From Bugula neritina (lineage: Eukaryota > Bryozoa > Gymnolaemata > Cheilostomatida > Bugulidae), in assembly GCA_964035545.1 (NCBI GenBank), contig OZ037768.1, positions 11,302,741-11,366,740 on the forward strand: DNA of 64,000 nucleotides. Reading direction: 5' to 3'. Shown here piece after piece: positions 38,043-47,348 of this stretch. The notes beneath the pieces are model-generated. The model was not told the DNA's origin. It was given only the letters and a program-made list of their open reading frames with translations, and ran no database searches. The translations under genes were made by a program, and so were the position numbers. Within the stretch, counting starts at the first letter, position 1, and the number at the start of each line of letters is the position of its first letter.

Positions 38043-40277
38043 ATGGCGTTGTTGGAGAGAGTGACACAGATGGGTAAAGACCTTGGGTTGGTGGAGGACA
38101 AGCTTATAGCTTTTGTTGAAAAGAACCTACCCATTGTTGCTGCACAAGAAGAAAAAGAAAAGGACCGAGAGGAACGTAGATTAGAGCGTGAGGCAGAAAA
38201 GATCAGGCAAGAGAATGAGAAAGCCTTAATGGAGATGAAGATAAAAGCTGATCAGGAGGCAATGGCATTCAAGGTTAAAGCTGTTCAGGAGGCAATGGCA
38301 CTCAAGGTTAAAGCTGACCAGGAGGCAGAAGAGAGAAGACAACGACATGAATTAGATATGGAAAAGCTGAAAGCTGACACAAGTTTGGAGCACTCAAGAC
38401 ATGAGAGCACCAGGTTAGAAATAGCTAACAAACCAAAACCAAAAATACCATTCTTTGATGAGAAGGTGGACGAAATGGATAGCTATTTAGAGCGGTTCAA
38501 GTGGGTTGCCGAAGGATGTAACTGGGACAAGGGAGATTGGCCCTACCATCTCAGTCAGTACCTAAGGGGTACAGCAACAGAAGCTTACATCCGGTTATCA
38601 CCTACCGACCGTAGAGATTATAAAAAAGTCAAAGAAGCCTTGTTGGAGCGCTTTAACTTGACTCAAGAGGGCTACAGAAAAAAGCTCAGAGAGGCAGAAG
38701 CTTACGAAGATGAAACTCCTGCCCAACTATTCACTAGGATAGAAACTTATGTGCACAAGTGGGTAGAACTTTCAGGGGGCATGGACATAGCCAAACTAGT
38801 GGCGACTGAACAATTTATATCACCATGCCCAGACGACCTAGCTGTGCATTTAAAGCAAAGTTCCTACAACAGCAGTGAGGATATGTGTGATGCAGCGTCA
38901 CTGTTCTTGCACGCTCGTGGAAGGAAACTAGCAAAGACAAAGAAAACCAATACAAAAAGGATGGAAAACGCGCCTGCCGATAGCATGGATGCTGAACAAG
39001 GAAGTAAAAGCGATGGTGCATGCTTCATCTGCAAAGATAAGTCGCACATTGCTCGTAACTGCCCACGGCAAGGGAAGAAGCACTGTTCACATTGCAAGAT
39101 GAACAACCACAATACTTCAGACTGCAGAAAGTATGGTGGGAGATCAGTGCATGCTGCTGCTGCAATAGCAACTACTCAGAATAAGACTATGGTCACAGAT
39201 CCAGGAATTTCATCTAAAGTGGAAGAACCTACGGAAATCACAGTTAACGGTAAAAAGTTTGTCAACGCTGCTGTCTGCAAGAATGGACCTAAATTCAAAG
39301 ATGGGGGCACAGCAATATTTGATGCGGAAGTTAATGACCAACGAGCTACTGCAATGCGTGACACCGGCTGTGGTTGCATTGTAGTCAATGCAAAGTATGT
39401 GCAGCCTCAACACTTAACTGGAGAATCAGTTTATCTGAATATGGCTGATGCAAGTGTTAGGGAGGCTCAATGGGCACTTATCTCAGTACGCTCACCATTT
39501 TACAATGGTGTCGTCAAAGCTGCAGTAATGGACAAGACGATTTGTGACCTGCTTATTGGGAATGTGGATGGAGCGAGATCAGCTGACCAGCCCCTGGAAA
39601 ACTGGAAGGACTGCGCCGTAACCACAAGAGCTCAAGCTGTCAAGGAGAAGTCAGGAGACAAACCACTGATGATTGATTCAAATGCTAACCCATTAAGTAT
39701 AGGGAAAGATGAAATAGCCAGACTGCAGAGGGATGACCCCACATTGGAGCGTTTCTTCGATGCAAAGGAAGTGAAGGAGAAAAAGGGATGCACCACTAGG
39801 TTTGTGGTGAGGAATAAGATTCTGTACCGTGAGTACACCGACTCGAAGTCAGTCAGTGTAAAACCTGTTAAACAACTCATGGTACCCAGCTCACTGAGGA
39901 AGGAAGTTCTACAGAAAGCTCATGACTGCATAATGAGTGGACACCTAGGAGTAAAGAAAACCACTGATAGAGTGCTTTCCAACTTCTTCTGGCCAGGACT
40001 AAACGGAGATGTCGTACGTTTCTGTCAGTCATGTGACAATTGCCAGAAGACGGTGAAAAAAGGCTCAATCATGAAAGTTCCAGTACAGGAAACTCCACTA
40101 ATTGACACCCCATTCAAGAGATGTGCAATAGACCTAGTCGGACCAATTAACCCTCCAAGTGAGAAAGGACACCGCTACATCCTAACTTTAGTTGACTATG
40201 CTACAAGATACCCTGAAGCTACACCATTGAAGAACATTGACTCAGCTACTGTAGCTGAAGCGCTGCTTGACATGTAA
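38043..40277 (+). CDS. Retrotransposon Gag-protease-integrase (N-terminal part of gag-pol, ends at internal stop)
   Basis: 744 residues. Residues 1-120 are a highly charged coiled coil with three consecutive 11-residue repeats of the KVKADQEAMAL type (about 60-95). Residues 130-290 are a helical capsid-like domain of the kind related to vertebrate SCAN domains. Two CX2CX4HX4C zinc knuckles follow (about 328-365), which bind RNA. The aspartic protease motif DTG is at about 440. The integrase zinc domain has its HX6H at about 627 and CQSCDNC at about 660. The first catalytic Asp (AIDLVGP) is at 697. The frame then stops at TAA 40275-40277, inside the integrase core, and continues in the same frame 24 bases later. 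Gag and pol are fused without a frameshift. The stop may be inactivating, or read through; the sequence cannot tell. Confidence 0.93.
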   Translation: MALLERVTQMGKDLGLVEDKLIAFVEKNLPIVAAQEEKEKDREERRLEREAEKIRQENEKALMEMKIKADQEAMAFKVKAVQEAMALKVKADQEAEERRQRHELDMEKLKADTSLEHSRHESTRLEIANKPKPKIPFFDEKVDEMDSYLERFKWVAEGCNWDKGDWPYHLSQYLRGTATEAYIRLSPTDRRDYKKVKEALLERFNLTQEGYRKKLREAEAYEDETPAQLFTRIETYVHKWVELSGGMDIAKLVATEQFISPCPDDLAVHLKQSSYNSSEDMCDAASLFLHARGRKLAKTKKTNTKRMENAPADSMDAEQGSKSDGACFICKDKSHIARNCPRQGKKHCSHCKMNNHNTSDCRKYGGRSVHAAAAIATTQNKTMVTDPGISSKVEEPTEITVNGKKFVNAAVCKNGPKFKDGGTAIFDAEVNDQRATAMRDTGCGCIVVNAKYVQPQHLTGESVYLNMADASVREAQWALISVRSPFYNGVVKAAVMDKTICDLLIGNVDGARSADQPLENWKDCAVTTRAQAVKEKSGDKPLMIDSNANPLSIGKDEIARLQRDDPTLERFFDAKEVKEKKGCTTRFVVRNKILYREYTDSKSVSVKPVKQLMVPSSLRKEVLQKAHDCIMSGHLGVKKTTDRVLSNFFWPGLNGDVVRFCQSCDNCQKTVKKGSIMKVPVQETPLIDTPFKRCAIDLVGPINPPSEKGHRYILTLVDYATRYPEATPLKNIDSATVAEALLDM
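40275..40277 (+). other. In-frame TAA interrupting gag-pol
   Basis: The only break in a 1487-codon frame (38043-42503). It lies between the first and second Asp of the integrase catalytic triad. Context is ATG TAA AGT. Confidence 0.9.
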
Positions 40278-40301
40278 AGTCGTGTTGGGATACCAGAGGA
40301 G

Positions 40302-42503
40302 GTGATAAGCGACCAAGGAACTCAATTCATCTCGGATTACATGAAAGAGTTTACCAGATTACTTGACATGCGACAACTTCCTACTTCACCATACCATGCA
40401 ATGGCCAATGGACTTGTGGAAAAGTTCAACGGAACCCTCAAGAGTATGTTAAAAAAGTTGTGTGCTAAAGAGCCAAGACAGTGGCATCGGTTCATCAATG
40501 CAGCTCTATTTGCATATAGAGAAGTCCCACAGGAATCAACAGGCTTCGCCCCATTCGAGTTACTCTATGGAAGAACTGTGCGTGGACCAATGTACATCCT
40601 GCGACAACTTTGGACAAAAGAAGACACTGCCGATGAAGTCAAGACCTGCTATCAACATGTTTTTGAATTGAGAGAGCGTTTAGATGACATGATGGAAATG
40701 GCACTAGCTTCGCTAAAAGACAGTCAAAAAAGATACAAACACTATTTTGACAAGAAAGCTAAGCAGAGAGACTTCAGACCTGGTGACAAAGTGCTCATTC
40801 TTCTACCTACGGATGGAAATAAATTGCTGATGCATTGGCAAGGACCATTCAATATTGAGGAGAAAGTCAGACTGAATGACTACATTATCAACATTAGAGG
40901 CAAGAGGAGAACATACCATGCCAACATGCTGAAGAAATATTTTGAGCGGGAGACGCCTACCGACCCTATGACTGTTGGAGCTGTGATGACTTTAGATGCT
41001 GCTGGTACTGGAATTATTGATCATGATGAGGAAAGAGAAGAAGGCCAAGATGATTTGTTGGACCTGTACAGTAAGAAACAGCAGACAGAAACAAGCAAAG
41101 ATGTCATTCTGGGTGAAGAGCTGGAGAATCAGCAAAGAAGACAGTTGGAGGAGTTACTAAAAAAGTTTGAAGGTATCTTCAGTGACTTGCCAGGAAATGC
41201 AACGGGAATAGAACATTCTATCGAGCTCACGACTGATGAGCCAGTGAAATCCAAACCATATGGATTGCCCTACAGGGTAAGAGAAACTCTCAAGGCGGAC
41301 ATCGAGGACATGTTGAAGATGGGTGTTATTCGGCCATCTACCTCTCCCTACGCCTCACCAACGGTGATAGTAAAGAAGCCAGATGGAAGCAACAGGATTT
41401 GTATAGACTATCGCAAACTAAACCGAGTCTCAGTATTTGATCCTGAACCAATGGTGAAAACAGATGACGTTTTCAGAAAGCTCAGTAAAGATAAATACTT
41501 TACCAAACTTGATTTATCCAAGGGATACTGGCAAATACCAGTGAAGAAAGAAGATATTCCTAAAACTGCATTTGTGACACCCGATGGACATTATGAATTC
41601 ATCAAGATGCCATTTGGGATGGTTAACTCTGGAGCGACACTGGTGAGAGGGTTGAGAAAACTTTTTGTAAATCTGAAAGGAGTGGACAACTACATTGATG
41701 ACATTCTAGTGCACACGGAAAGTTGGGAAGAACACGTTAAAATGCTAACAGAAGTTTTCAGCCGACTTGCCACAGCTGGACTTACCGTTAGACCAAGTAA
41801 ATGTAGAGTAGGAGGAACAAACATGGAGTTCATCGGACATAAACTTTACAGGGGTGAAATCAAACCAATGGATGACAACATTGAGAAAATTAGGGCTGCG
41901 CCAAGGCCAACCAATAAGACGCAAGTGAGATCGTTCATTGGACTTACTAGTTACTACAGAGAATATATACCTCATTATTCAACTATAGTGAGTCCACTAA
42001 CAGATTTAACAAAGAAGGGAGAACCAAAGAAAGTCAAATGGCAGGAACCACAAGAGAAGGCGTACACCACCTTAAAAACAATGCTGACAAGTGCACCAAT
42101 TTTAAAATTGCCAGATGTACACAAACCGTTTGTGCTAAGGACGGATGCATCAGATGTTGGGCTAGGGGCAGTGCTGATGCAGCCTCAGGATGGAAAGCTG
42201 TTCCCTGTGAGTTACGCAAGTAGGAAATTACTAGACCGAGAGAGAAACTACTCAGCCATAGAGAAAGAATGCTTAGCTGTGGTATGGGCGGTCAAGAAAT
42301 ATCTACAATATTTATATGGTGTGGAGTTTGTGCTGCAGACTGATCACCAACCGCTGGTGTACATCAACCAGGCCAAATTTGAGAACAGCAGAGTGATGAG
42401 ATGGGCTATGTATTTACAGAACTTCAGAATCAAGGTGGAGTCAATCAAAGGAAAGGACAATGTTGGAGCCGATTATCTAAGCCGAATTGACTCAGAATTT
42501 TAA
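40302..42503 (+). CDS. Retrotransposon integrase (C-terminal part)-reverse transcriptase-RNase H
   Basis: 733 residues from the first Met, in the same frame as the upstream part and separated from it only by the TAA and eight sense codons. It opens with the second integrase Asp (SDQGTQF, codon 40311) and the Glu (NGLVEKFNGT, codon 40419), spaced D-x35-E. A DNA-binding tail follows. RT covers roughly 41250-41900: KLDLSKGYWQIP, MPFGMVNSGATL and the active-site YIDD at 41691-41702. RNase H covers about 42110-42480, with DASDVGLGA, the Glu of AIEKECLAVVW and TDHQPL. It ends 46 bp before the 3' LTR; no chromodomain is seen. As an independent start is unlikely, this is the second half of one broken polyprotein. 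Confidence 0.93.
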   Translation: MISDQGTQFISDYMKEFTRLLDMRQLPTSPYHAMANGLVEKFNGTLKSMLKKLCAKEPRQWHRFINAALFAYREVPQESTGFAPFELLYGRTVRGPMYILRQLWTKEDTADEVKTCYQHVFELRERLDDMMEMALASLKDSQKRYKHYFDKKAKQRDFRPGDKVLILLPTDGNKLLMHWQGPFNIEEKVRLNDYIINIRGKRRTYHANMLKKYFERETPTDPMTVGAVMTLDAAGTGIIDHDEEREEGQDDLLDLYSKKQQTETSKDVILGEELENQQRRQLEELLKKFEGIFSDLPGNATGIEHSIELTTDEPVKSKPYGLPYRVRETLKADIEDMLKMGVIRPSTSPYASPTVIVKKPDGSNRICIDYRKLNRVSVFDPEPMVKTDDVFRKLSKDKYFTKLDLSKGYWQIPVKKEDIPKTAFVTPDGHYEFIKMPFGMVNSGATLVRGLRKLFVNLKGVDNYIDDILVHTESWEEHVKMLTEVFSRLATAGLTVRPSKCRVGGTNMEFIGHKLYRGEIKPMDDNIEKIRAAPRPTNKTQVRSFIGLTSYYREYIPHYSTIVSPLTDLTKKGEPKKVKWQEPQEKAYTTLKTMLTSAPILKLPDVHKPFVLRTDASDVGLGAVLMQPQDGKLFPVSYASRKLLDRERNYSAIEKECLAVVWAVKKYLQYLYGVEFVLQTDHQPLVYINQAKFENSRVMRWAMYLQNFRIKVESIKGKDNVGADYLSRIDSEF

Positions 42504-42537
42504 GTAGAAAAGAGAAATTATTAAGATAATTTCTCTT

Positions 42538-42549
42538 AGAATGGGGGGT
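42538..42549 (+). promoter_or_regulatory. Polypurine tract
   Basis: AGAATGGGGGGT immediately before the 3' LTR, the primer site for plus-strand DNA synthesis. A short inverted repeat (AGAGAAATTA / TAATTTCTCT) just upstream, 42510-42536, is of unknown meaning. Confidence 0.8.
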
Positions 42550-43065
42550 TGTCACAAATTCTGAGTGTACATATATCTATAGACCTACCAGGTTTTTCCT
42601 AATGATTATACAGGAATGTTCATAAATATTCTAGACTAATCAAAGAGATGGGTCATTGTTCATTATTACTGTTTTCGTTAGTCATGTTAACTACTGCCCA
42701 GCAATGTAAACAAGGTATTGCGCAATAATTGCGAAATAACCATGGAAATTCCAATGTTTTGTTTTGTTTTTCTATAAATAGTATTGGCATGTGGGGAATG
42801 TTTTCTACTAGAATCTTCTGTACTGGAATGCTTGAGAATATTCTAGAGCTTTTTGTTTACTATAAATACTGAGGCAGTTGTGTTTACAGTTCAGTTCATT
42901 CTCGGAGTTCATTCTTATACGTTCATCTGTGCATATCTTACTGAAGAAATAAAGTCTACTCTATTTACTCTCAACTGGATTAGCAAGCTGTATGCTACTT
43001 GTCTATACACTTCTGACTACCAGACTTCTCGAACTCGTCACACTGCTACCTACAGTTTTGTGACA
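42550..43065 (+). repeat. 3' LTR (516 bp)
   Basis: Same length as the 5' LTR with no difference found by eye. Its AATAAA at about 42948 is the expected poly(A) signal of the element. Confidence 0.97.
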
Positions 43066-43070
43066 CTGAT
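43066..43070. repeat. Target-site duplication CTGAT, right copy
   Basis: CTGAT follows the 3' LTR, after which the spacer resumes as CATAATATTACTATTGCG. Five base pairs is usual for Ty3/gypsy integrases (4-6 bp). Confidence 0.95.
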
Positions 43071-43131
43071 CATAATATTACTATTGCGTGTTGCTAATGT
43101 TTTTGTGTTTGAGGACAGAAAAAAGAAAAAA

Positions 43132-43251
43132 AAGTCTACAGCACCTGGTATTCCCAGGCGGTCACCCATCCAAGTACTAACCAGGCTCGACGTTGCTTAG
43201 CTTCAGTGATCGGACGAGAACTGGCGTTTTCAACGTGATATGGCCGTAGAC
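43132..43251 (-). rRNA. 5S rRNA, copy 48 (terminal copy)
   Basis: Majority sequence, terminator present. It is the last gene of the array; only about 118 bp of its upstream spacer is array-like before unique DNA begins, so any promoter effect of distal spacer would be lost. Confidence 0.97.
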
Positions 43252-43717
43252 AACAGTGCACCCTTCGCAGCGATACTGGCTGAAGAATTAGCGGGGCGCG
43301 CTCGAGCGTGCAAGCACGTTGGTGATGCAGTGGCTGCAGTGCGCATTGCCTACTCACACTCTGCAGGTCACTGTTATATTATTATGTGTCTTTTGTTTAT
43401 CACTAATTACGGACTAGCGAGATGCTACGTTATAATGTCATGTGCATTTGTTTATTAAATTACATATTGGGTCACCGACGAACGAGAGACTATGAGATGA
43501 AAGATGTCAGCCTACAGTAGAGAAACAGTACTATACTTTTGGTCCTTGTATTTCCCCTGGCCGGCCAGACCCCACTTTATTGTTCTTTCGATACTTCAAT
43601 GTCATGCCTACATACTTCGAGTAACTCTCAGGTAATTATATACTCACTATACTTAATGTTTCGGTCATCTCATCTACTCTTCTGATATCTTCTTCTTTTT
43701 CTCTTCTGCATATTTTT

Positions 43718-43820
43718 CTAAACCACTGCAGCCGTTTTCTTCTCATCAGTTCTAACACATTTGTGACGTTCTTTGTGAATTTTTAAATCATGTCGCAATG
43801 ATTCTTACGTTTCAGCTATC
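43718..43820 (-). pseudogene. C2H2 zinc-finger C-terminal remnant
   Basis: One minus frame reads SLRHDLKIHKERHKC and then a basic tail to a TAG at 43718-43720. This looks like the helix and His half of a finger. A TAA stands two codons upstream of the Ser, and no Cys pair is visible. It may be the 3' end of a decayed copy of the gene at 45163-46715. Confidence 0.35.
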
Positions 43821-44554
43821 CATTAAACTTTTTCATTAAATCCAGCTATATTTTTTTCAGATAGCTGATCGGACATTTATTGGTGCGTGACTCAAATACC
43901 TTAGGTTTGGCTTGTTCTCTTCGATCATCATGGTGGACGCCACTGCGTGTTAAGCAACTTAGAAAGCATTTTTTATCGGCTACTTCAGATATCGAGGAAG
44001 TTACATTTAGAAGGATTTTAGTCAAGTTCTTATTTCATAAAACATGGACAAAAGTCTGCTGTATCAGGAAACTTTTGTTTACCATTACTAATTAGACAGA
44101 AGATAACATCATATTGCAATTTAAATGAAACAAGAATAATTGTTTTTCTCTCTACTGCTATTGGAGTATTAAGGCGTCTTATGCCTATTGTTCATACTTT
44201 ACAGTAATGAAACATCCCTCCAGCGTGTTCTCATATGTCAATTAAAATGGTGTTGTTGAGTAAAAGTGTTTTTAAAACGTTGCATGATAACCGTCTGTGT
44301 ATTTATGCATAGAGCCACATAATGTTGCAGACTATATGAGAAAAGTGCTTTGCTACTTTGCCACTACTTAAAATATTAAAGCATCCTATGCCATATGATC
44401 TTTTAGTTTGGAGTAGATGGGGTTTCCTCAGGGAAGGTTTATTACAAACTTATATATGATAAAATTAACTAAAAGCTTGTCTGTACATATTTTATATACC
44501 GCCTATTTGAAAACCAGAAAAGTGTTTGTGTGATTTACATTTTTTATACTTAAA

Positions 44555-44612
44555 AGCTGGACTAATATGTTGGGTGATCAAGACGCAGCTGAGAATCTAA
44601 GAAAATAAATCA
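44555..44612 (-). pseudogene. Degenerate duplicate of the small exon at 46677-46715
   Basis: The minus strand (CTCAG, CTGCGTCTTGATCACCC, then CAACATATTAG) parallels the exon at 46677-46715, and the following TTAAGTATAA parallels its GTAAGTATAA donor, now with T for G. Similarity continues into the neighbouring intron. This suggests a second, older tandem gene copy. Confidence 0.4.
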
Positions 44613-45162
44613 ATGAAAATAACATGACATACATGAAGTTACTGAAATATTCATTAAAGTTTGAAAAATGGCTTACTTTAGTAAAAAATGACAAGATTCA
44701 CACTACTCAGCATTGCATACAGTTTATCTTGACTATAGAAATTTAAAAATACTGGTAAAAAAGCAGTAAATATGTTTGCATAAAATAGTGAATTACTTAA
44801 TTTACCAATATTGGGCCATCTTTTCAAATACGTTCGATTTTTTAAGTGATAAGATTTGAATTGCTACATTGTAGTAAACTTATTTTTTATTACTTTATAT
44901 TTTGTAGTCATACATCTACCTTCAAAATACATCTAAATAGTTGAGCGTATGTAAAGGAATTTATTTCTTTTAAACTCGCAACATTGATGAATGTAGTATA
45001 GTTTATATATCAGAGTTATATACATAGCAAACAGAAAGTTCTCTGCTGCTTCTGTTGACAAATTCACCGTGAAAAAACATTAGCTTGTAATTGTATGAAT
45101 GTTTGCACATCACAACTGAGGAAATTTTCTTTGTGTTTTTATGTTTGAATCTCAAATCGCTT

Positions 45163-45540
45163 TTAAATTGAGTTGTTTTCACTCCTATGTGTCAATTTAT
45201 GAGTACTTTTTGAATGTATTCTCATGTGGCGGCTAAGATTACCTTTTTGTCTAACATTGTAGTCACATAAACTGCACTCAAATGGTTTTTCTCCAGTATT
45301 GAGTCTAACATGTACAATAAGAAAAGTTTTATATGCTGGCTGATTTGTAGTCACGATGATCACATTAAAATGGTTTTTCTCCTGTGTGTGTCTTCATGTG
45401 TTTAATGAGATTACCTTGCTCAGTAAAGTCATAGCCACTAACTTTACAAACAAATGGTTTTTCTCCAGTGTGTCTTCTCATATGTTTGGTAAGAGAACTT
45501 TTTCGTTCAGATTTGTAATTGCATAGACAGTAGTGAAAAC
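45163..45540 (-). pseudogene. C2H2 zinc-finger array, decayed
   Basis: Reading leftward there are three finger segments joined by TGEKPF linkers. The first ([16 protein letters not shown]) keeps both His but has Tyr where the first Cys should be. The second ([10 protein letters not shown]) has lost its second Cys to Ser. A TAA follows the second TGEKPF linker, then a finger-length stretch with stops and a frame change. The last segment is intact: C-SL-C, then GNLSRHMRIH. Such proteins bind DNA; this copy cannot make an uninterrupted one. Splice-linked upstream remnants are at 46097-46490 and 46677-46715. Confidence 0.7.
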
Positions 45541-46096
45541 TTTTCTTCTTGATGCACTGTTTCTTATTTTTAGCAAGTCTAATCTATTGTGCACATCTAT
45601 ATTCATGCAAAAGGTTCTTCTCTTTGCATCATGTTACTATTTTGTTACCTGCATCTTTTGTGTAATAAAAAGAATCCATACATGGTATGTTGGTAGTTGT
45701 GTTCAATTTTTCACTACTGCTATTCTCTGTATGGCAGTTTACTCTCTATTCACATTCTCTTCTACAGAACATATTTCCTAAATTATCAGGAATGCTTTTC
45801 TTGTTTAAAGATATTTAGATTTTATCTGTAAAGCATGAATAAAAACCAGTTTATAGCATTTAAAACTTATAGTGAGCATGGGTTTTAATCCCTTTTAAAC
45901 TGTTAAACTTGTTGTCAGCACGTAAACTCATTTTTTATCTAAAAGACACTTATGATTTTTTAGGAATATTTAAGTTTAATTTCTAAATTTGAGTTTATCA
46001 AAAATTGGTCTTTGATAACTATTTCTTAATACAAACAGCTTACTTGGAAAAAGTGTTTCTAGTTTTTTCTATAATAAATTAAGTAACTATACTTAC

Positions 46097-46490
46097 TAGT
46101 TGAGTTGACATCTGAGGTTATGTTTAGTCCTAAGACTTGAAAAGCCTCGGAAATAATTTTGGACAGAGGAACATCAGGTACTTCTAGTATAGATAGTTGT
46201 TGTATACTGTACCTTCTGTGTCAACAGAGCTTTGATAGTATGTATCAAGTGTTGGGAATGGAATGACAAAATTACCAAAGGAATATTTTTGATTTGGAAT
46301 TGTGTTCTCACAGGTAGCAGAAAGTTCCCTCACAGTACCTTCTGATATATAGGTAAGTGTCAGATACAGCAGAAGTTGGCATGTTAAGAAAAGGTTGGAT
46401 GACTGCAGTGAGACTAGAATTAGAAGTGTCTCAATTTACTGAATGTTGCTCCACAGAGTCTAAATTATCATAAAAAGACTCCCAGCTTCA
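46097..46490 (-). pseudogene. Probable upstream coding exon of the zinc-finger pseudogene
   Basis: The minus strand is protein-like in several linked frames, e.g. ESFYDNLDSVEQHSVN, then MPTSAVSDTYLY, TLDTYYQSSVDTEGTV and VPLSKIISEAFQVLGLNITS, but stops and frame changes separate them. The last stretch ends at a consensus donor (A|GTAAGTATAG, GT at 46096-46095). The Ser/Thr-rich character fits the region ahead of the fingers. Link to the fingers is by position and strand only. Confidence 0.45.
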
Positions 46491-46676
46491 ACACAGTGAT
46501 GTGTTTTTTGCCCATAATGATTTGGTTTTTGAAGAATCTTCTGGTATTCAAGAACTGCAACATGTTAAAATATTTATAATGCATACTGAAAACTCTACTT
46601 GTAATTAGCTTTACATACTTTACATTGTCTGGTGATTGAAAACGAGTTTCCAAATTTTATAAAATGTTATACTTAC

Positions 46677-46715
46677 AAGGTGAACGCACAGGCATGTTGA
46701 ATGATCAGGATTCAG
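46677..46715 (-). pseudogene. Putative first coding exon of the zinc-finger gene
   Basis: A 39 bp minus-strand segment lies between a pyrimidine-rich acceptor (TTGCTTCTTAG) and a donor GTAAGTATAA. It contains ATG CCT GTG CGT TCA CCT T, so it could start the protein and end in phase 1. A degenerate copy occurs at about 44560-44610. Confidence 0.35.
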
Positions 46716-47315
46716 CTAAGAAGCAAAACAAATTGAATATTTCAAATAAATTAAAAATAAAGTATGTATAAATCTTACTATAATATTAAAATATTGCAAG
46801 TTAAAATATGCTCTATAGTCTATATGCTCTAGAATCTAGATTGACAAGTATCAAGGGTAAGCTTTCCACTAAAGCATTCTGCTACAGCTAGTTGCTTCAT
46901 GTCATAAAGCTTTTTGAACCATGACAATTTGTAGTCAAAGTTAGGCCAGATGTTTTGTTCATCAACTAGTAGAATATCTATTATATGTTTATTAAAATTT
47001 GCTAAAATTATTATAGACATAAAAAATATTTACAATAGAAAGCTATATTGAAAAAAAATAAATTATAAAGATTGCATTATTAAATGACTGAAATTGGCAA
47101 AGTTTTTATGAAATACTTGCTACTTTTACAAAAAAATTTATGATATTCTCAAGTATTTTTTGATAATTTTTCAAATAACGTTTTTTTTCTTTTTATGAAA
47201 TGTTTAAATAAGTAAAAGGTCAAAATAATGTATAATCTTGTTTTTCAAAGACATCTTTTTTTATAAAACTGTATTTTGAATAACTCACTAATTTAGTAGT
47301 TTCTATGAACCAAAT
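46716..47315. other. AT-rich intergenic DNA
   Basis: No supported gene. A short minus frame around 46829-47020 lacks any recognisable motif or clear splice site. Confidence 0.5.
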
Positions 47316-47348
47316 TTTAGAACTACCTGTATTGAATAAAAACAATAA

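Larger units (their letters stand above)
37431..43065 (+). mobile_element. Gmr1-like Ty3/gypsy LTR retrotransposon, full length
   Basis: A 5635 bp element with two 516 bp LTRs, a primer-binding site, one gag-pol frame broken by a single stop, and a polypurine tract. The domain order is gag, protease, integrase, RT, RNase H. Integrase before RT is the copia-like order that, among gypsy elements, marks the Gmr1 group. It sits in the 5S spacer in the orientation opposite to the 5S genes. The LTRs read as identical from end to end, so the insertion is recent. No envelope gene is present. Confidence 0.95.
1..43369 (-). repeat. Tandem 5S rDNA array, 48 genes, interrupted by an LTR retrotransposon
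   Basis: A head-to-tail array of units of 789 bp (left) or mostly 788-789 bp (right), each with one 5S rRNA gene on the minus strand and a spacer of about 670 bp. The gene-proximal spacer (5' side of the gene) is GC-rich and the rest is AT-rich. The array is open at the left window edge and ends at about 43369, where similarity stops just after a CTGCAGGTCAC motif. Substitutions sort the units into zones. Units 1-16 have spacer form TTAAATATTCC. Units 17-31 mostly have TTGAATATTCC. Units 32-47 often have GCGCGAAATCTCC and TATAGTATT forms. Each gene is followed on its own strand by a T8 run and a second T6 run, the expected RNA polymerase III terminator. No other gene was recognised in the spacer. 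Confidence 0.97.
43370..45162. other. Array-flanking unique DNA with zinc-finger debris
   Basis: AT-rich single-copy-looking DNA. Apart from the two fragments listed separately (43718-43820 and about 44560-44610) nothing recognisable is seen. Short reading frames here have no motif support. Confidence 0.6.

Noticed and set aside
38815-39413. Minus-strand frames of 67-82 residues
   Set aside because: Shadows of the gag coding strand without motifs.
42853-43200. 115-residue plus frame from LTR into 5S spacer
   Set aside because: Crosses the LTR end and the 5S gene; an artefact of the insertion.
45533-45781. 82-residue plus frame with hydrophobic stretches
   Set aside because: It is opposite and next to the zinc-finger pseudogene, AT-rich, with no splice or motif support.
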